Notes: generated from the sequence alone by a model not told the origin. A stretch of 64,000 nucleotides of DNA from Pilasporangium apinafurcum (GCA_001600495.1 BCKE01000048.1:124001-188000); one strand, 5' to 3'. Positions 22,101 through 34,755 are shown, counted from the first letter of the stretch. A program made the numbers and translations.

Positions 22101-25100
22101 GGTATTCAGAGGATTTGGATGTTATATCGGGGCGCGATGTACAGCGCGTCTGTATTCTTCAGGGTCCTGTAGCGGTTCGTTACAGTAGTGTTTGCGATGA
22201 ACCAGTTGCCGAAATCTTGGGAGGTATTGCTGAGGGATTTGCAAGTGTCGTGGCAAAAAGTGGAGGAGTATCAACTCCTATCCCGGTTAAAATTGAACAA
22301 ATACCAATCTTTGCAGAATTTGCCCTCAAGCAAGTTAATGGGCATCTTCAGTTGGACCTCCCAGATAACGCAAGCGAATTGCCATCGCCGGAAGATTGGA
22401 TCGCTTCGTTGATTAAAGTTGTTGCCGATAGTGACTGGCTTGTGGCACTGCTATCATCTCCGTATATTGTCGACAATAAGAAATGGATACGAAACCCGAT
22501 TCGTGATCTTCTCAAACCACAACCGAAGCAGCGATACGAGTTCGACCCGATGGGTCTTCGTATCTTAGATAGAGCTTTAGGTCTGCCTGGCCCAGTCATA
22601 CAAGTTGCGAAGCATCGCGATATTATTGAAGTCGTATTGCTCGAAATTCGTCCCGAGATCACAGGGTTGAAGGGTGGAGTGGTTCCGCTGGAGATGAAGT
22701 TTAAATTCCATCCAGAGCTGACGTGCTCAATTCATGTCGATGATAGTGGATCTGTTGAAAATGTGAAGTCATTCTACGCTCGATTTTGGGTTGCCGAGAA
22801 TGGCAATGAGGAAACTTCGTGTAAGCAAGCTTGCCTTGCGAGTGTGGAGTCGACTTTCACAAACGAGTTTACTATTTTTGCGGATGATATCACCAAGTAT
22901 AGAGCTGCATTAGGACTCGACGGCGATGTGCCAGCCGCTCCAGCCGATTTCTCCACTGTTGTCGCGTGGAAGCCACTTATTCAGTCAGTATTCACTAAAG
23001 AGGTAAAAGGCAATCTGTTGAATCTGGTTCATCTGAATCACTCGTATAAATTACTCTCGCCAAAGCAAGCGAGCCAACTTTTTCAAGTGGGTGATGTACT
23101 TGTCAGCTCTTCAAGTGTGTCAAGTCTCCGTATCACTGAAAGTGGTAAAGTCGTATCCGGTGTCGTTACTATTTCGCGTAAGATTGTAAATGATGGTATG
23201 AGAGAAAAGGAATTGGAGCCTCTTGTTGAACTACGAAGCGAATTCCTTATTCGTGGTACGTTCGATGACTTCACGTCGACATTTTCTGTCGAGACATCCA
23301 AGGATATCTTTACAATCAAGTGTCCTGAAGACGTTAAGTTGCTCAAGACCAAGAGTTGGCTTGCATTAAAGACCCGACGGATCAATATTGGCGATAAGAT
23401 GGCATTTCATGTGACTACGAAGCGACAATATGCTAGCATGAAAGCATTATCTTCTATTGATATCTCAGGTGATCTTTATCGTGAGGAACATGGTTCGCTG
23501 GTTCAAGTTGGTGTGGTTCGCTTCAAAAGCAACGAAGTGGGTGATAGCCCCGTTGTCGCTTTTTTACGGCAAATTCAGGAAGAGACAACAAAATCTTATG
23601 GCAACATGTTCCCAAATGGAGGCTACAACATGCTGGAGAAACCGCTCGAGATTCAGATTCCAGCAAATGCGCTTGAGTATGCTGTGGCGTCTCACGACCT
23701 GAATCCCATTCACCGTTCCAAATATGCTGCCATCTTAGCGGGTTTACCCGATACCAAGCCAATCATGCATGGCATGTGGACAGCGACAAAAGTCCGTTCT
23801 CTCGTCATTAAATACTTCGGAAATGATATAGACAGTAATGTCCCAAATTACAAGGTCAATTTCGATGGTATGGTGTATCCTGGTGAGAAGCTCTTCATGC
23901 AGGCGACCCACATTGGTATGACAGCTGGAAAGAAGATTCTGTCGATTGATGTTGTCAATGCATCAGGAGAAAGAGTTGTGAGTGCGCGAGCTGAGGTCAA
24001 GCAACTGCCAATGGCTTTCACGTTTACCGGGCAGGGATCTGCAGCTGTTGGTATGGGGATGGAGCGGTATCAAGAGTCCCAAGTGGCACGTAATGTGTGG
24101 GATCGTGGCGACTCTCATCTTCGAGAAACGTTTGGATTTTCCATTTTAGAAATTGTCCGCAAGAACCCCAAGTCAATCACTATTCACTTTGGCGGTAAGA
24201 AGGGTCGCAAGATTCGTGAGAACTACATGAAGCTTTCGTGTCATGATCCTGTCACTGGAGACACAACTCAATTGCTGCCCGGAATCAACACGTGTACGCA
24301 GAAATTTTCATTCTCGGCACCAGAAGGGCTACTCTTTGCGACTCAGTTTAGTCAGCCAGCATTGGTATTGCTTGAAAAAGCAACCTTTGCAGAGATCCAA
24401 GCGGCAGAGCTGATTTCTGATGATGCAATGTTTGCTGGTCATTCACTGGGTGAGTATGCAGCCCTGAGCTCTTTTGCTGGTGTATTAGAGGTTGAACATG
24501 TCTCTGAGTTGTCATTCCTGCGAGGGATGATTATGCAAAAAGCGGTGATGAGAGATGCAACAGGTCGTTCAGACTATGGGATGGTAGCCTTAAACCCGTC
24601 GCGGATCGGCGAGCATTTCACCGAAGAGATTATGTTCAAGATCGTTGACGGTATCGCAGAGGTGTCGGGGAAATTGCTTCAAGTCGTCAACTTTAATATT
24701 CAAGGGTTACAGTACGTAGTTGCTGGTGATAATGTGAATCTTGAAGCACTCTCTTCTGCAGTTTCGGCATTTAAGCTGTCAAAGTTGGAGGTTACTCTTG
24801 AATCCATGATCAACGAATCTATCGCTGAGGCACGTGGCAAGAAGGAAAGATGCGATCAAACTGGTATGCCCTTTGTGTTGACAAGAGGCCTGGCTACAAT
24901 TCCACTCGTCGGAATTGATGTTCCTTTCCATTCCCGCGAGTTGCTGGGTGGTGTGCCCTCTTTCCGAGCGCTGCTTCGCGAGCATTTCGACTCTAACCTC
25001 CTTGAGCGGCAACTTCCGCTATTGGTTAATCGATATATTCCAAACTTGGTTGCCACTCCTTTCAGCCTGGATCGATCATACTTTGAATTGGTACACAACG

Positions 25101-28100
25101 TGACCAAGAGCCCGTATCTTGCAGATGTGCTCAACAATTCAGCAAAGTGGGAAAGCATGACAAGGGCACAGCTGGCTCATTTGCTCGTGGTGGAACTCTT
25201 GGCATATCAATTTGCATCCCCTGTTCAATGGATCAAGACTCAAGCACTGCTGTTTTCATTGAACGGATCTGGAGTGCATCGAGTAGTAGAAATCGGACCA
25301 GCTCCAACCTTAACTAACATGGCACAGCGAACACTCCAATTTGGCGACTTCCCAGCCATTTCGCGCGATATCTTGTGGTATCAGCGTGATCGAGAAGTTG
25401 TCCACTACGAATTGGAAAGCTCGAACCCGTCAGCATCAGAATATGCTCGCGAATTGGCAGCTGAAGCGGAAGCTGCAGCAGCTCCAGCAGAATTGGCATC
25501 GCCAGAGGAACCAGTAATTGCGACACCAGCAGTGCTAGCTCCTCCTCCAGTTCAAGTGCAGATGGCTCCAGTTGTCCAAGTCTCTGCTGCTGCTCCTGTG
25601 GAAGATGCTCCAGTCTCGGCATTGCACATTCTACGTATTCTTCTCGCGGTGAGACTTAACAAAGAATTACCTGAAATCAACGTAGAGACGGACGTGAAGA
25701 CACTATCGGCCGGGAAATCTGCGGTTCAGAATGAAATTCTTGGTGATCTCGAAAAAGAGTTTGGTGGAGGTATCCCAGATGGTGCCGGAGAAATTCCACT
25801 CAAAGAGTTGGCATCCAAATTTTCTGGATACAATACCCTTGGGAAGGTGAGTGCAGGTCTTGTGGCGAAGATGGTTTCAAGCAAGATGCCAGGTGGCTTC
25901 ACCATGTCAAGCATCAAGGAGTATCTAAGTACTACAAAGGGTCTTGGTGCTGGAAGAATGGAGAGTGTAATCGCACATTCACTCCTTCTTGCTCCATCGG
26001 CTCGCTTTAAGAGCGAGGCTGAGGCATTCAAGTGGTTAGACGCCAGTGTTGATGCTTATGCATCTTTTGCTGGTGTCTCTTTGGCTCGTCCTGTGAGTGC
26101 TGCTCCATCTACTGTTGGTCCAATGTCGTTCAGTCCAGCAGCAGTGTCCATTCCAACTGTGAGTGATAAGCCTGTTGAGGCAAAGCACGCTTTAGTGGTG
26201 TTGCTGGCTGCCAAATTCGGCAAGACGTTGAGCGAAATTTCTGAAAGTTCGACCATCAAGGAGCTGTCAGCTGGAAAATCTGCTGTTCAAAACGAAATTG
26301 TTGGTGATCTGGAGAAAGAGTTTGGATCTGGTCCAGATGATGCTGCTGAAATGAAATTGGTCGAGTTGGCCAGTAAATATCCAGGATACAATGCACCAGG
26401 AAAGGTAACCAGTGCACTCATCGCAAAATTGCTAGCAAGCAAAATGCCAGGTGGTTTCGGTTTGTCTGCGATCAAGGAATATCTTTCTGGGGAGCGATGT
26501 CTCCCAGCCGGTCGTATTGAAAGTGTTTTGCTACACACACTTGCCCACAATCCAAAACAGCGTCTCAGTGATGAAGCCCAGGCGAAGCAGTGGCTGAATA
26601 CCGTCGTCGATGATTATGCCAAGTTTAGCGGATTGGACATTCCATATTTGTCGCGTCTTGGAGGAAGTGCCGCTGTCGGTGGTGGTCACCAAGCTGCACC
26701 AACGAGTGTGTTGCCGAGCAACTTTGAGAAACGCTTAAAGGCGATGATCGCTGACCAAGTCAGTGCTTTGAACGAGTACTTGGAAAGTGACCAACTCGAC
26801 TGGCACCGACAAATTGAGTCAGAGGTGGAATTGCGGGAGCAAATGGAGTCATCTGTTTCCCAATGGGTCACTGAGCACGGTGAAGCGTATGGGACTGGTA
26901 TTGCATCGTTGTTTGATGCCAACAAAGAACGTCAATATGACAGCTATTGGAACTGGGCAATGCAAGATATCATGGAACTGTGTATCCATACACTGTCACC
27001 TGCTGAGACCATGACGATGGACTTGCTCAAGCAGAATTTATTTAACCGCGCTACTCCAGAGCTCATTCAGTACATCAAGCACTTGGTACAGACGATGGAT
27101 TTGAAAAGAAATGTCAATTACTCCCAATCACTTCAACTACAGCTGAAGCAGCTCGAGAAGCGGCTCGGCCTTGAGCCTGTGAGTTGCCCAGCGTTTACAC
27201 CAATGAAACCGCATCTACGGGTTCTGGAAACTGGATTGCTGGACTATACGGAGGTACCAAGAAACGGCGTGCCCAATTCAATTGCATATGTACAGGAATT
27301 GGCTCGTGGGCTCGAGTATAATGGCAGTGATGGGAATCTGGAAAAATATTGGGACGCAGACACAAACTCGCACGATCTTGACCCAGTCATGAGTGATGAT
27401 AGCAGTCAGAATAGTACAGATGAAAGCGATAGCGGAGAAGATGACCATGAGTCAGGAACGACTGCACGCGAACCGATTGTACGAACACCCAGTGAAATAA
27501 CTGTACGCAGAGAAACAATTCGACAACGAATTCGACTTGCGTCAATTGGATCGGATTACGTCTCGATGTCCGACCGTTCGTCTGCATTACGCAATGGATT
27601 GGATGAAAGTTTGCGGATGATGGTTTTACCACATGCTCACATTCGCAAGCCATCAGCTGTTGACCCAACGCTTCGGTTGTATGATGTTGAATCGACTTCT
27701 ATGCTGCTAGGATGTATGCATGACATGGCTGCAACAGGCATTTCATTTACCGGCAAGGTTGCTCTAGTGACTGGATGTGGCAAAAACTCCATTGGCGCTG
27801 AAGTCGTGAAGGCGCTTTTGGAGGGTGGAGCCACCGTATTTGTGACAACCAGTAGCTTCAGTACAAAGACAACTCAAGTGTTCCGTTCGATCTACGAGCG
27901 CCATGGTAGCCGAGGAAGTCGACTGATCGTTCTTCCTTTCAACCAGGCATCCAAGTTGGACGTCCAGAATATCGTTGCACATATCTACAATGTGCACAAG
28001 CTCGATTTGGACTTTATCATCCCGTTTGCGGCTTTATCCGAAGTTGGACGAACGATCAGAGATATCGATGCTCGTTCCGAGCTTGCCCATCGCATCATGT

Positions 28101-31100
28101 TAACCAATACGATGCGTCTACTTGGTGAAGTGGTGAGTGCGAAGAAGGCTAGAGAAATTGATACACGACCAGCTCTAGCCATTTTGCCTCTGTCGCCAAA
28201 CCATGGCAACTTTGGTGGAGATGGTTTGTACGCTGAGTCAAAACTGGGTATGGAAAGTCTGATGAACAAGTGGTATTCCGAAGGTTGGGAAGATCAGCTG
28301 TCGATTGTTGGAGCTGTCATTGGATGGACTCGTGGTACTGGTTTGATGTCTGGCAACAATGTAGTTGCTGAAGGTGTCGAAAAGCTTGGTGTTCGTACCT
28401 TCAGTACTACCGAAATGGGTTTCAACTTGAGTGCTCTGATGCATCCAAGAGTCGTGGACAAGGCTGCTGAAGCTCCTCTTTGGGCTGATCTAACAGGTGG
28501 TATGGCTCAAATTAGCGATCTGAAGGTCCAGGTGGACACTATTCGTGCTGATATTATGAAGCAAGCTAAACTTCAGACATCGATCTTCACTGCATTGGAA
28601 AATGAAAAGAAGATGCTGGCACTTCCTTCATCAACTAACAAGCCTGTAGCTTCCAATGAAGTTATCCCACGAGCCAATCTCTCTGGTTACTACTGTGATG
28701 TTTTCCCAAACCTTTCGAATACGGCAGCTCTTGCTCAAAAGCCTGAACAAGCACTTTTACGAGATATGCTAGATCTGCGTAAGGTGGTTGTTGTCACTGG
28801 TTTCGGCGAAGTTGGACCATGGGGCAATTCCCGAACGCGTTGGGAGATGGAGTCGTTTGGTGAATTCTCTCTAGAAGGTTGTATTGAACTTGCATGGTTG
28901 ACTGGTCGTATCTTGTTTGAGAATGGAAACTGGGTCGATGCGAAAACGAAAGAAATCGTTCCTGATCATCAAGTAAAGACTCTATACGAAGAAGATATTA
29001 TCAAGCATTCAGGTATTCGTATTGTCGAGCCAGAACTATTTGATGGTTACGACCCACACAAGAAAATGATTTTGCACCAGATTGCAATTGATAAGAAGAT
29101 GGCACCGATTGAAGTGGCAGACCGTGAAGAAGCTCTCCAGTTCCGTAGTGAGTTAGGCAAGGAAAATGTCGATGTCTTCCAGAACGCCTCTGGTGCTTGG
29201 ATGATCCGTTTGCGAAAGGGTGCAGTGCTTAGTATCCCACGCGCACTGTCCTTTGATCGATTTGTTGCTGGTCAGATTCCAACTGGATGGAGTGCCGAGC
29301 GACTNGGTTTGTCCAAGGATTTGGCTGAATCGGTTGATCCANTTACNTTGTACGTGCTTACGTCCACGGTGGAAGCACTTGTGGCTGCTGGTGTGACAGA
29401 CCCATACGAGTTCTACCAGTATGTGCANGTNTCTGAGGTCGGTAACACTTCTGGGGGTGGCATGGGAGGGTTGCGAGCGTTGGAAAGAATGTATAAACAC
29501 CGATTGCAAGGCAAGAGCGCACCAAGCGACACCTTCCAAGAAGTATTCATCAATACAGCCCCTGCATGGGTTAATATGCTGCTATTGAGTTCTTCTGGAC
29601 CCATCAAGACACCGGTTGGTGCCTGTGCGACAGCTGCGGAATCTGTGGATATCGGTGTGGAAACTATCAAGAGTGGTAAGGCGCGTGTTGTCATTGTCGG
29701 TGGTTATGATGATTTNGNNGAAGAANNNNCNTATGANTTTGCACAAATGNAAGCCACGAGTAGCTCTGAGAAAGAAACCGCGATGGGTCGCTCTCCACAA
29801 GAAATGTGTCGTCCATGCTCAAGTACTCGCGGTGGATTCATGGAAAGTCAAGGAGCAGGTATTCAGTTGCTGATGGATGCTCAACTTGCACTCGATATGG
29901 GCTGTCCAATCTACGCGGTGGTGGCACTTACTAATACCGCTACTGACAAAACTGGACGTTCTGTACCAGCGCCCGGTCAAGGTATCTTGAACACAGCTCG
30001 TGAAACTACAGCAGGGACGTCTGTGAAGTCTGCACGTTTACTGGATGTTCGCTTCCGCCGTCGCCAATTTGACTTGGAGATGAAAAATATCGACTCATGG
30101 TACACACTCGAGAAGGAATTCATCGCTGACGAAGGTAACGACGAGTCCGAGCTGGTGCTACTCGAGGAGATGAAGCAACGCAAGGTGCGTGCTGCTCAAG
30201 CGTTGTGGGGTGAAGAGTTTTACTATGGTCGTGCGGATATCGCACCATTGCGTGGCGCGCTTGGTGTGTGGAACTTAACGGTGGATGAAATTGGCGTCGC
30301 GAGTTTCCATGGAACAGGTACAAAAGCGAACGACAAGAATGAAAGCGAAGTGACACAAAAGCAAATGCAGCATCTCGGTCGTTCAGTTGGTAACCCACTT
30401 CCTGTCATTTGTCAAAAGAATTTGACGGGGCATCCCAAGGGTGCGGCTGCAGCGTGGATGTTGAATGGGTTGCTTCAGGTACTCAATACTGGTATCATCC
30501 CAGGCAATCGCAACTTGGACAATGCTTGCGAATCCTTGCGCAAGTTTAATCACCTAGTGTACCCGAACCGAACGTTTCATACAACAGGTGTGAAGGCCGC
30601 GTTGATGAAAAGCTTTGGATTTGGTCAAGCTGGTGGTGAAGTGCTTTTGATTCATCCAGATTATCTGTTATCGACGCTTCAGACTAACGATCTCCAAGGG
30701 TATACCTCGCGTCGTGTGAAGCGACTGACACGAATGAATACATATATGCAAAACACCGTGATTGACAAGCACAAATTTATTCAAGTCAAGGACGCTGCTC
30801 CGTACACGCCCGCTCAAGAAAGTGCTGTGTATTTGGACCCTAATGCTCGTGCCGAGTACGATTCGTTAAAGAAGACGTGGTTGTTCAACGGAATTGACTC
30901 TGTTGTCGCAGCTGCAGATCGCCTAAAGCAACAGAAAGAGGCCAGCAAGTTTAGCAATACGAAGGAAACAGTTATAATACAATCAGATACGACAGCAGCT
31001 GAGATGGTAAGCGATGGTAGTGGTGACACAAAGAGTTTGGTGTCTGCACTCAATCAGGCAGTGACCAACATTGGACTTGCGGTCAAAGGCAACGTGGGTA

Positions 31101-31483
31101 TCGGTATAGATGTGGAACCCGTGGCAACATTTGAAGCGCTAGACGGCCGTGAAGATTTCATTCGTCGCAATTTTACCGATCAGGAGATGCTCTACTGCTA
31201 CGGCGCTGCTCACTCTGCGGCTAGCTTTGCTGGACGATGGGCGGCAAAGGAAGCTGTGGTTAAAGCCATCTCGAATGCGGCTTCCCAGGAACCCAGTATG
31301 TGGAAAGGAGCTGGTGCTCCACTTCGAGAGATTGAAATCGTGATGTCCGCCTCAGGGGCTCCTTCGGTCTCACTTTCAGGATTCCCGCTTCAAGTATTTC
31401 GGCACATGGGCTTGGCATCGCTTAATGTCTCTATTACCCATTCCGGAGACTTTGCAGTGGCACAAGCCGTCGCCAACTTCTGA
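19103..31483 (+). CDS. Type I fatty acid synthase, copy A
   Basis: 4126 residues in one exon from the first in-frame ATG (19103). It makes long-chain acyl-CoA from acetyl- and malonyl-CoA in the cytosol. Domains in order, by residue: acetyltransferase (GHSQG near 220), FMN enoyl reductase ([10 protein letters not shown] near 541), dehydratase hot-dog (NPIHRSKYA near 1535), malonyl/palmitoyl transferase (GHSLGEY near 1780), two tandem acyl carrier domains ([10 protein letters not shown] near 2203 and 2388), ketoreductase ([12 protein letters not shown] near 2885), ketosynthase (Cys in VGACATA near 3506, then FHGTGT and LTGHPKG) and phosphopantetheinyl transferase (GIDVEP near 4000; WAAKEA). 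This is the fungal beta-alpha order fused in one chain. The N-terminus MGNTES could be myristoylated. Single unresolved bases occur at 21517 and in 29305-29750. The frame is open 180 bases upstream of the ATG. Confidence 0.95.
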   Translation: MGNTESIMEETIAPPFTEQLTFTTVAATQKQEEQQSCVLEKQEEERSDCPSEMMAVCDQQDTTLIQDRVLKDLQQPQETDITLNRIPSIMTRAMEDGTYTFIAEFGGQGLEYWRELQQLHATSESTSLTSRLIDQAAEALYEETSSEEAALSPAFEVVLAVKQWLLDNATIPSGLAWEQAGVSYPLIALTQAANYVSFLETTGVTHEEIVKNTACAIGHSQGIVLAVAFSAAKTTQDFLDLSVQFIRYMFWHGLRAQEAFVEVTTQFHNQAAVIVEKEITPMLAVRGLPKDQVLKAIDVANKRTKQGDLQLSLVNGPKMFCVTGFPKTLQLLKQHLEKMIAAPDENQTRVPYSDRKPEGSLAFVSVSCPFHSLLLESAAEKIMHDINRIYLHMAGQDLQIPIYSTAMTAKNLQSRGDCDILSELVDMQLTQIADWPATWQRIAHKHANDTTHVLDFGPDIGATSFSRDVAEGLGIQVVAATSKHQTVPPSNRVAPIIGLSQFAHAIASSKASESSWEQKFAPKVCEAGRIVNKFTRVLKKPPVIVAGMTPTTSLNGVDLVAAIQNAGFHGELAAGGLSRPNIFEEKVLELVSKIKPGMGVSINMLYLNAKQWGFQFPMVLRMRKSGIPIESITIGAGIPTTERAVEIMKDLQAAGINLLGLKPGSVDAIHAVLDIARAMPSMNVMLQWTGGRAGGHHSFEDFHHPLEITYGAIRRVSNIILVVGSGFGNWEDSHQYLTGEWSVNRGHHAKMPVDGILLGSRVMVAKEAATAKEVKQLLVDTPGIASELEWEQSYKGAAGGIITVXSELGEPIHQVANRCSLLWKEFDDKYFSKPRDQVELAVRLDKQEIIRRLNADFQKPYFGCKKDVETGEVFVVDLEEMTYADVLSRMVELMYVDIKDKPQRWIDKSFHDRFMKFMTRTEERFSRSSLKPFDQSSLLSSPKAALKAFIAKYPLIETTPMSVTDCEHFLDLCRTGGKPVNFIPIIDGELKTWFKKDSLWYSEDLDVISGRDVQRVCILQGPVAVRYSSVCDEPVAEILGGIAEGFASVVAKSGGVSTPIPVKIEQIPIFAEFALKQVNGHLQLDLPDNASELPSPEDWIASLIKVVADSDWLVALLSSPYIVDNKKWIRNPIRDLLKPQPKQRYEFDPMGLRILDRALGLPGPVIQVAKHRDIIEVVLLEIRPEITGLKGGVVPLEMKFKFHPELTCSIHVDDSGSVENVKSFYARFWVAENGNEETSCKQACLASVESTFTNEFTIFADDITKYRAALGLDGDVPAAPADFSTVVAWKPLIQSVFTKEVKGNLLNLVHLNHSYKLLSPKQASQLFQVGDVLVSSSSVSSLRITESGKVVSGVVTISRKIVNDGMREKELEPLVELRSEFLIRGTFDDFTSTFSVETSKDIFTIKCPEDVKLLKTKSWLALKTRRINIGDKMAFHVTTKRQYASMKALSSIDISGDLYREEHGSLVQVGVVRFKSNEVGDSPVVAFLRQIQEETTKSYGNMFPNGGYNMLEKPLEIQIPANALEYAVASHDLNPIHRSKYAAILAGLPDTKPIMHGMWTATKVRSLVIKYFGNDIDSNVPNYKVNFDGMVYPGEKLFMQATHIGMTAGKKILSIDVVNASGERVVSARAEVKQLPMAFTFTGQGSAAVGMGMERYQESQVARNVWDRGDSHLRETFGFSILEIVRKNPKSITIHFGGKKGRKIRENYMKLSCHDPVTGDTTQLLPGINTCTQKFSFSAPEGLLFATQFSQPALVLLEKATFAEIQAAELISDDAMFAGHSLGEYAALSSFAGVLEVEHVSELSFLRGMIMQKAVMRDATGRSDYGMVALNPSRIGEHFTEEIMFKIVDGIAEVSGKLLQVVNFNIQGLQYVVAGDNVNLEALSSAVSAFKLSKLEVTLESMINESIAEARGKKERCDQTGMPFVLTRGLATIPLVGIDVPFHSRELLGGVPSFRALLREHFDSNLLERQLPLLVNRYIPNLVATPFSLDRSYFELVHNVTKSPYLADVLNNSAKWESMTRAQLAHLLVVELLAYQFASPVQWIKTQALLFSLNGSGVHRVVEIGPAPTLTNMAQRTLQFGDFPAISRDILWYQRDREVVHYELESSNPSASEYARELAAEAEAAAAPAELASPEEPVIATPAVLAPPPVQVQMAPVVQVSAAAPVEDAPVSALHILRILLAVRLNKELPEINVETDVKTLSAGKSAVQNEILGDLEKEFGGGIPDGAGEIPLKELASKFSGYNTLGKVSAGLVAKMVSSKMPGGFTMSSIKEYLSTTKGLGAGRMESVIAHSLLLAPSARFKSEAEAFKWLDASVDAYASFAGVSLARPVSAAPSTVGPMSFSPAAVSIPTVSDKPVEAKHALVVLLAAKFGKTLSEISESSTIKELSAGKSAVQNEIVGDLEKEFGSGPDDAAEMKLVELASKYPGYNAPGKVTSALIAKLLASKMPGGFGLSAIKEYLSGERCLPAGRIESVLLHTLAHNPKQRLSDEAQAKQWLNTVVDDYAKFSGLDIPYLSRLGGSAAVGGGHQAAPTSVLPSNFEKRLKAMIADQVSALNEYLESDQLDWHRQIESEVELREQMESSVSQWVTEHGEAYGTGIASLFDANKERQYDSYWNWAMQDIMELCIHTLSPAETMTMDLLKQNLFNRATPELIQYIKHLVQTMDLKRNVNYSQSLQLQLKQLEKRLGLEPVSCPAFTPMKPHLRVLETGLLDYTEVPRNGVPNSIAYVQELARGLEYNGSDGNLEKYWDADTNSHDLDPVMSDDSSQNSTDESDSGEDDHESGTTAREPIVRTPSEITVRRETIRQRIRLASIGSDYVSMSDRSSALRNGLDESLRMMVLPHAHIRKPSAVDPTLRLYDVESTSMLLGCMHDMAATGISFTGKVALVTGCGKNSIGAEVVKALLEGGATVFVTTSSFSTKTTQVFRSIYERHGSRGSRLIVLPFNQASKLDVQNIVAHIYNVHKLDLDFIIPFAALSEVGRTIRDIDARSELAHRIMLTNTMRLLGEVVSAKKAREIDTRPALAILPLSPNHGNFGGDGLYAESKLGMESLMNKWYSEGWEDQLSIVGAVIGWTRGTGLMSGNNVVAEGVEKLGVRTFSTTEMGFNLSALMHPRVVDKAAEAPLWADLTGGMAQISDLKVQVDTIRADIMKQAKLQTSIFTALENEKKMLALPSSTNKPVASNEVIPRANLSGYYCDVFPNLSNTAALAQKPEQALLRDMLDLRKVVVVTGFGEVGPWGNSRTRWEMESFGEFSLEGCIELAWLTGRILFENGNWVDAKTKEIVPDHQVKTLYEEDIIKHSGIRIVEPELFDGYDPHKKMILHQIAIDKKMAPIEVADREEALQFRSELGKENVDVFQNASGAWMIRLRKGAVLSIPRALSFDRFVAGQIPTGWSAERXGLSKDLAESVDPXXLYVLTSTVEALVAAGVTDPYEFYQYVXXSEVGNTSGGGMGGLRALERMYKHRLQGKSAPSDTFQEVFINTAPAWVNMLLLSSSGPIKTPVGACATAAESVDIGVETIKSGKARVVIVGGYDDXXEEXXYXFAQMXATSSSEKETAMGRSPQEMCRPCSSTRGGFMESQGAGIQLLMDAQLALDMGCPIYAVVALTNTATDKTGRSVPAPGQGILNTARETTAGTSVKSARLLDVRFRRRQFDLEMKNIDSWYTLEKEFIADEGNDESELVLLEEMKQRKVRAAQALWGEEFYYGRADIAPLRGALGVWNLTVDEIGVASFHGTGTKANDKNESEVTQKQMQHLGRSVGNPLPVICQKNLTGHPKGAAAAWMLNGLLQVLNTGIIPGNRNLDNACESLRKFNHLVYPNRTFHTTGVKAALMKSFGFGQAGGEVLLIHPDYLLSTLQTNDLQGYTSRRVKRLTRMNTYMQNTVIDKHKFIQVKDAAPYTPAQESAVYLDPNARAEYDSLKKTWLFNGIDSVVAAADRLKQQKEASKFSNTKETVIIQSDTTAAEMVSDGSGDTKSLVSALNQAVTNIGLAVKGNVGIGIDVEPVATFEALDGREDFIRRNFTDQEMLYCYGAAHSAASFAGRWAAKEAVVKAISNAASQEPSMWKGAGAPLREIEIVMSASGAPSVSLSGFPLQVFRHMGLASLNVSITHSGDFAVAQAVANF
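20648..21817 (+). repeat. Near-identical block 1, FAS A (enoyl reductase)
   Basis: 1170 bases that match 56064-57233 of FAS B base for base wherever compared, including an N at 21517 facing the N at 56364. Flanking sequence on both sides is diverged. Confidence 0.85.
25165..26958 (+). repeat. Near-identical block 2, FAS A (end of MPT and both ACPs)
   Basis: 1794 bases matching 50923-52716 of FAS B. The boundaries are sharp: the proteins diverge directly before the GCACAGCTGGCTCAT start and after the AACTGGGC end. Confidence 0.85.
27725..29850 (+). repeat. Near-identical block 3, FAS A (KR to KS)
   Basis: 2126 bases matching 47887-50012 of FAS B. At least one single-base difference exists near the block start (Gly-Ala codon context ATTGGCGCT versus ATTGGTGCT). 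Most Ns are shared, but FAS B has many extra Ns at 48192-48300 where FAS A is resolved. Confidence 0.85.
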
Positions 31484-32083
31484 AGAGGGACGCTCTTGTG
31501 AGCTGTGTGAGTACGTTTGTAAAATGTGTATTTATTGTTTTTGTATATACTGTATTGGATGTTTATAAGAGGAGAAATCCAAGCATGTAAATAAAAAGAA
31601 CAACTGAAAATGTGAAAGCATCTTGCATCCAATGCTTCCAGCAGTTAGTTTGGGTGGCGATCGCCGTCTATAGCATGATTTGATGAACATCCAAAGCATA
31701 TGCATTTGAACTTGTTCATTCACTGAGTTTTCGTTGGATTTGGTAAAAATTTATACCGTTTACAGATTCGTGACACTATAAAACGTGATCCAGTTTGCCT
31801 GCCGAGAAAACGGTAAATATACCGTGTCAGCTTTTACCGTAGCGCATGTTCTTGGAAAAATCAATCTGATGAACCCACATAGAATGATACCCAAGCGATT
31901 GAGCTGTTTGTAGGCAGTGATAATGAGATCCAAACGTCCCATTTTGTGATTGCGTGCATCGGTGTGAGGTAGTGCCACTGCAACATGGTAAACCACTTGA
32001 ATAGACTGTGGTTGATTTATCCTTGCATTTAGGTTCATGTATCGTTCATTTATCTCTGATGCATATAGGCTACTGCAAGTAAC
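31484..32083. other. Intergenic, FAS A to eEF2-like gene
   Basis: 600 bases between two plus-strand genes. It should hold the synthase 3' end and the promoter of the next gene. The minus-strand frame at 31760-32248 overlaps the next gene and has no protein-like features. No other signal seen. Confidence 0.5.
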
Positions 32084-34573
32084 ATGGACATCATTCACCG
32101 GATAATGAACACTCCAGAAAACATACGCCATGTACTTCTGGTTGGTGGAGAGCAACATGGCAAGAGTACGTTGAAGGATACACTCGTTCGGAGTCGTAGT
32201 GTACGTATTATTGAAGGCAAAAAGGAGAGTGATGATACAATCATGCACTACCCAACGACCACGCTAGTGTTCCCATCTCCATCGAACAAGAACGGCTCGG
32301 AAAACAACGACTATTTGATCAATGTGGCTGATGTAAATAATTCGAGGGGCATCATGGATGCACACATCACCACAATGCTGCATGTGATGGATGGAGCGGT
32401 GATAGTGCTAGATGGTAGTCATATGTACCACAAGGTGGACACTCACACCACGAAGCTTTTGGAACAAACGATGCTGGCTCAAGTCAAACCAGTAGTTGTG
32501 CTAACCCAACTTGATCATGCGCTGATGGGTGATCAGGTCGATTTAAAAGCGATCTATCAATCATTTGCAGAGAGAATTCGTCAGCTCAACCACGTCGTTC
32601 ACACATTCAAGGACGCGTCCATGGAAGAAACAATGGAACTCTCCCCTACGATAGGCAATATTGTCTTTGCGTCAGGACTCCACCAGTGGGGGTTTACGTT
32701 GGAACGCTTTGGTCAAATATACGCGGCAAGATTTGGTGTCGACGAGCAGGAGATGACGGAAAAGCTCTGGGGTGACTGGTTCTTTGATGAAGCCACCAAT
32801 GAGTGGGTCAACAAGAACAACGAGGCAGGAACGCTCAAGCACGGATTTTGCCGGTTTGTATTAGATCCTATCGTCAAACTGTTCAATGCTATCAGGAATG
32901 GCAACACAGCTGAGTACGAAAAGATGATATCAACATTTGATATTGAGTTGGACGTTGATGAACAAGTCTTGAGTGGTGATGCCTTATTTCATCGGACCAT
33001 GCAGCGTTGGTTGCCATGTTCTGATGCCGTTTTGAAGATGGTTGTCGAGCATGTACCATCCCCCATCTCAGCTCAGAAATACCGTGTCGACACACTGTAT
33101 GATGGCCCTCTCGACGATCAATGTGCCAACGCCATCCGTACGTGCGATATCAATGGTCCGTTGGTCATGTACGTATCCAACTTGGTGCCGACTATCTCTG
33201 AAAAATATCAGTTCTACGCGTTTGGCCGCGTGTTTGGTGGAAAGATTACCACCGGACAACAGGTGCGTTTGCTTGGCCCAGGCTACCAACCAGGTATGAA
33301 GAAGGACGAGTGGAGAGCGGCCGTTGAATGCGCGTTTATGATGGTATCAGAATACCATGTGGAAGTAATGACGGAGATTCCGGCAGGTAACATTTGTTGT
33401 CTTGCTGGTGTGGACCAATATTTTGTAAAAAGCGGCACTATTACCACGTCTGAAACAGCATACTCTATGCACGCCATGAAGCACTCAGTCTTGCCGATGA
33501 TACGAGTAACAGTGGAACCCACGATTTCGACCGACCTGCCGAAATTAGTGAATGCGATGAAACATCTGGCGAAATCGGACCCGGTGGTATTAACTTATAC
33601 AGATGAATATGGTGCGCGCATCATTGCCGGAGCGAATGAGCGCCATGTAGAGGCTTGTGTGAAACAGCTCGACAGTTGCAGCTTCCAGGTCTCTACACCG
33701 TTTGTATCGTACCGAGAAACCATTAGCAAAGAATCATCGCAAATCTGCATAGCAAAGTCCCCAAACAGGCACAATCGTCTGTTCTGTGCTGCGTCTCCAT
33801 TGGGTGATGTATTGACGGCTGAAATTGAGAGTGGACGCCGCAAGGAACTGCTGCATTCGTATAACCGAAAGTTACGAGCGCAATATTTGATTGATAACCA
33901 CGGATGGGAAGAATCTGAAGCTCAACACATTTGGGCCTACGGCCCTGAGGCGAATGATCCGAATGTTCTTGTGGATTTAACACGATACGGGTCTATTCTG
34001 AATGATATCAAGGAATCAGTAATACTTGGCTTCCACTGGGCCACTAGCGAAGGCGTTTTGTGTGAAGAGCCTCTTCGGGGTGTTCGCATCAACCTGCTGG
34101 ATGTGACCTTAACTAATAGCTGGCGCCCAAATGTACGCAGTCGTGGCCAGCTCATCCCAGCTACTCGACGAGTCGTGTATGCGTCTCAATTGACTGCTTC
34201 TCCAGTGCTGATGGAACCTGTCTTTGCTATTCATGTTGAAGGAGAGTTCCATAGTACACAAGATCCCTATAGCGAGATATTGCTGCAACGTGAAGCTATA
34301 ATCACGCAAAATTTCTCTCACGGAGCCAGTGACTGGACAGGATTAAATGCGCTCATACCGTTGCGGAAATCGCTTGGGTTGGCAAGAGAACTTGAAGCTG
34401 TGAGTACCAACAAACCAGTACAAGTCCATTGGTCGTTTTCTCATTACGACCACGTCCCAGGTGACCCGTGCGATGTGGAATCCATTGCAGGAAATATCGT
34501 CGCCGATGTGAGATTGCGCAAGGCGCTGAAACCAGAGATCCCATCGCTCGATTTGTTCTTGGATAAGTTCTGA
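32084..34573 (+). CDS. Degenerate eEF2-like protein
   Basis: 829 residues, single exon, colinear with elongation factor 2 (about 845-858 residues) from end to end: SGLHQWGFTL, MQRWLP, SPISAQKYR, FYAFGRVFGG, GVDQYFVKSGTITT, RVTVEP, SPNRHNRLF, ATRRVVYASQLTASP, VPGDP, and a terminal FLDKF. The P-loop survives (GGEQHGKST, residues about 20-28). G3, normally DxPGH, reads ADVNNSRG (near 82). G4, normally NKMD, reads TQLD (near 141). The loop that carries diphthamide histidine in eEF2 (HADAIHRGGGQ) is replaced by TNSWRPNVRSRGQ. GTP hydrolysis and diphthamide modification are therefore unlikely. The frame has no break and all five domains are kept, so it is probably a functional paralog with a changed role, such as ribosome binding without translocation. 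It is not the housekeeping eEF2. Confidence 0.88.
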   Translation: MDIIHRIMNTPENIRHVLLVGGEQHGKSTLKDTLVRSRSVRIIEGKKESDDTIMHYPTTTLVFPSPSNKNGSENNDYLINVADVNNSRGIMDAHITTMLHVMDGAVIVLDGSHMYHKVDTHTTKLLEQTMLAQVKPVVVLTQLDHALMGDQVDLKAIYQSFAERIRQLNHVVHTFKDASMEETMELSPTIGNIVFASGLHQWGFTLERFGQIYAARFGVDEQEMTEKLWGDWFFDEATNEWVNKNNEAGTLKHGFCRFVLDPIVKLFNAIRNGNTAEYEKMISTFDIELDVDEQVLSGDALFHRTMQRWLPCSDAVLKMVVEHVPSPISAQKYRVDTLYDGPLDDQCANAIRTCDINGPLVMYVSNLVPTISEKYQFYAFGRVFGGKITTGQQVRLLGPGYQPGMKKDEWRAAVECAFMMVSEYHVEVMTEIPAGNICCLAGVDQYFVKSGTITTSETAYSMHAMKHSVLPMIRVTVEPTISTDLPKLVNAMKHLAKSDPVVLTYTDEYGARIIAGANERHVEACVKQLDSCSFQVSTPFVSYRETISKESSQICIAKSPNRHNRLFCAASPLGDVLTAEIESGRRKELLHSYNRKLRAQYLIDNHGWEESEAQHIWAYGPEANDPNVLVDLTRYGSILNDIKESVILGFHWATSEGVLCEEPLRGVRINLLDVTLTNSWRPNVRSRGQLIPATRRVVYASQLTASPVLMEPVFAIHVEGEFHSTQDPYSEILLQREAIITQNFSHGASDWTGLNALIPLRKSLGLARELEAVSTNKPVQVHWSFSHYDHVPGDPCDVESIAGNIVADVRLRKALKPEIPSLDLFLDKF

Positions 34574-34755
34574 ATATTAGCATTCGTTTTTCGTTACTTG
34601 TTGGCTATGTTAGTTTGCTTACTCTCTCATTTCTATCACTTGTAAAGTGATCGTTATCTCACTGTAGTTTCTTGTCAAGCATTTGGTCACGCCTCGAAGA
34701 GATACAAAAGTACCCCAGGGAGGACCTCATGTTTTTGTTCAGGTCCGACTCAATA
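34574..34755. other. Short intergenic spacer
   Basis: 3' region of the eEF2-like gene. T-rich sequence follows the stop. Nothing else seen. Confidence 0.4.
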
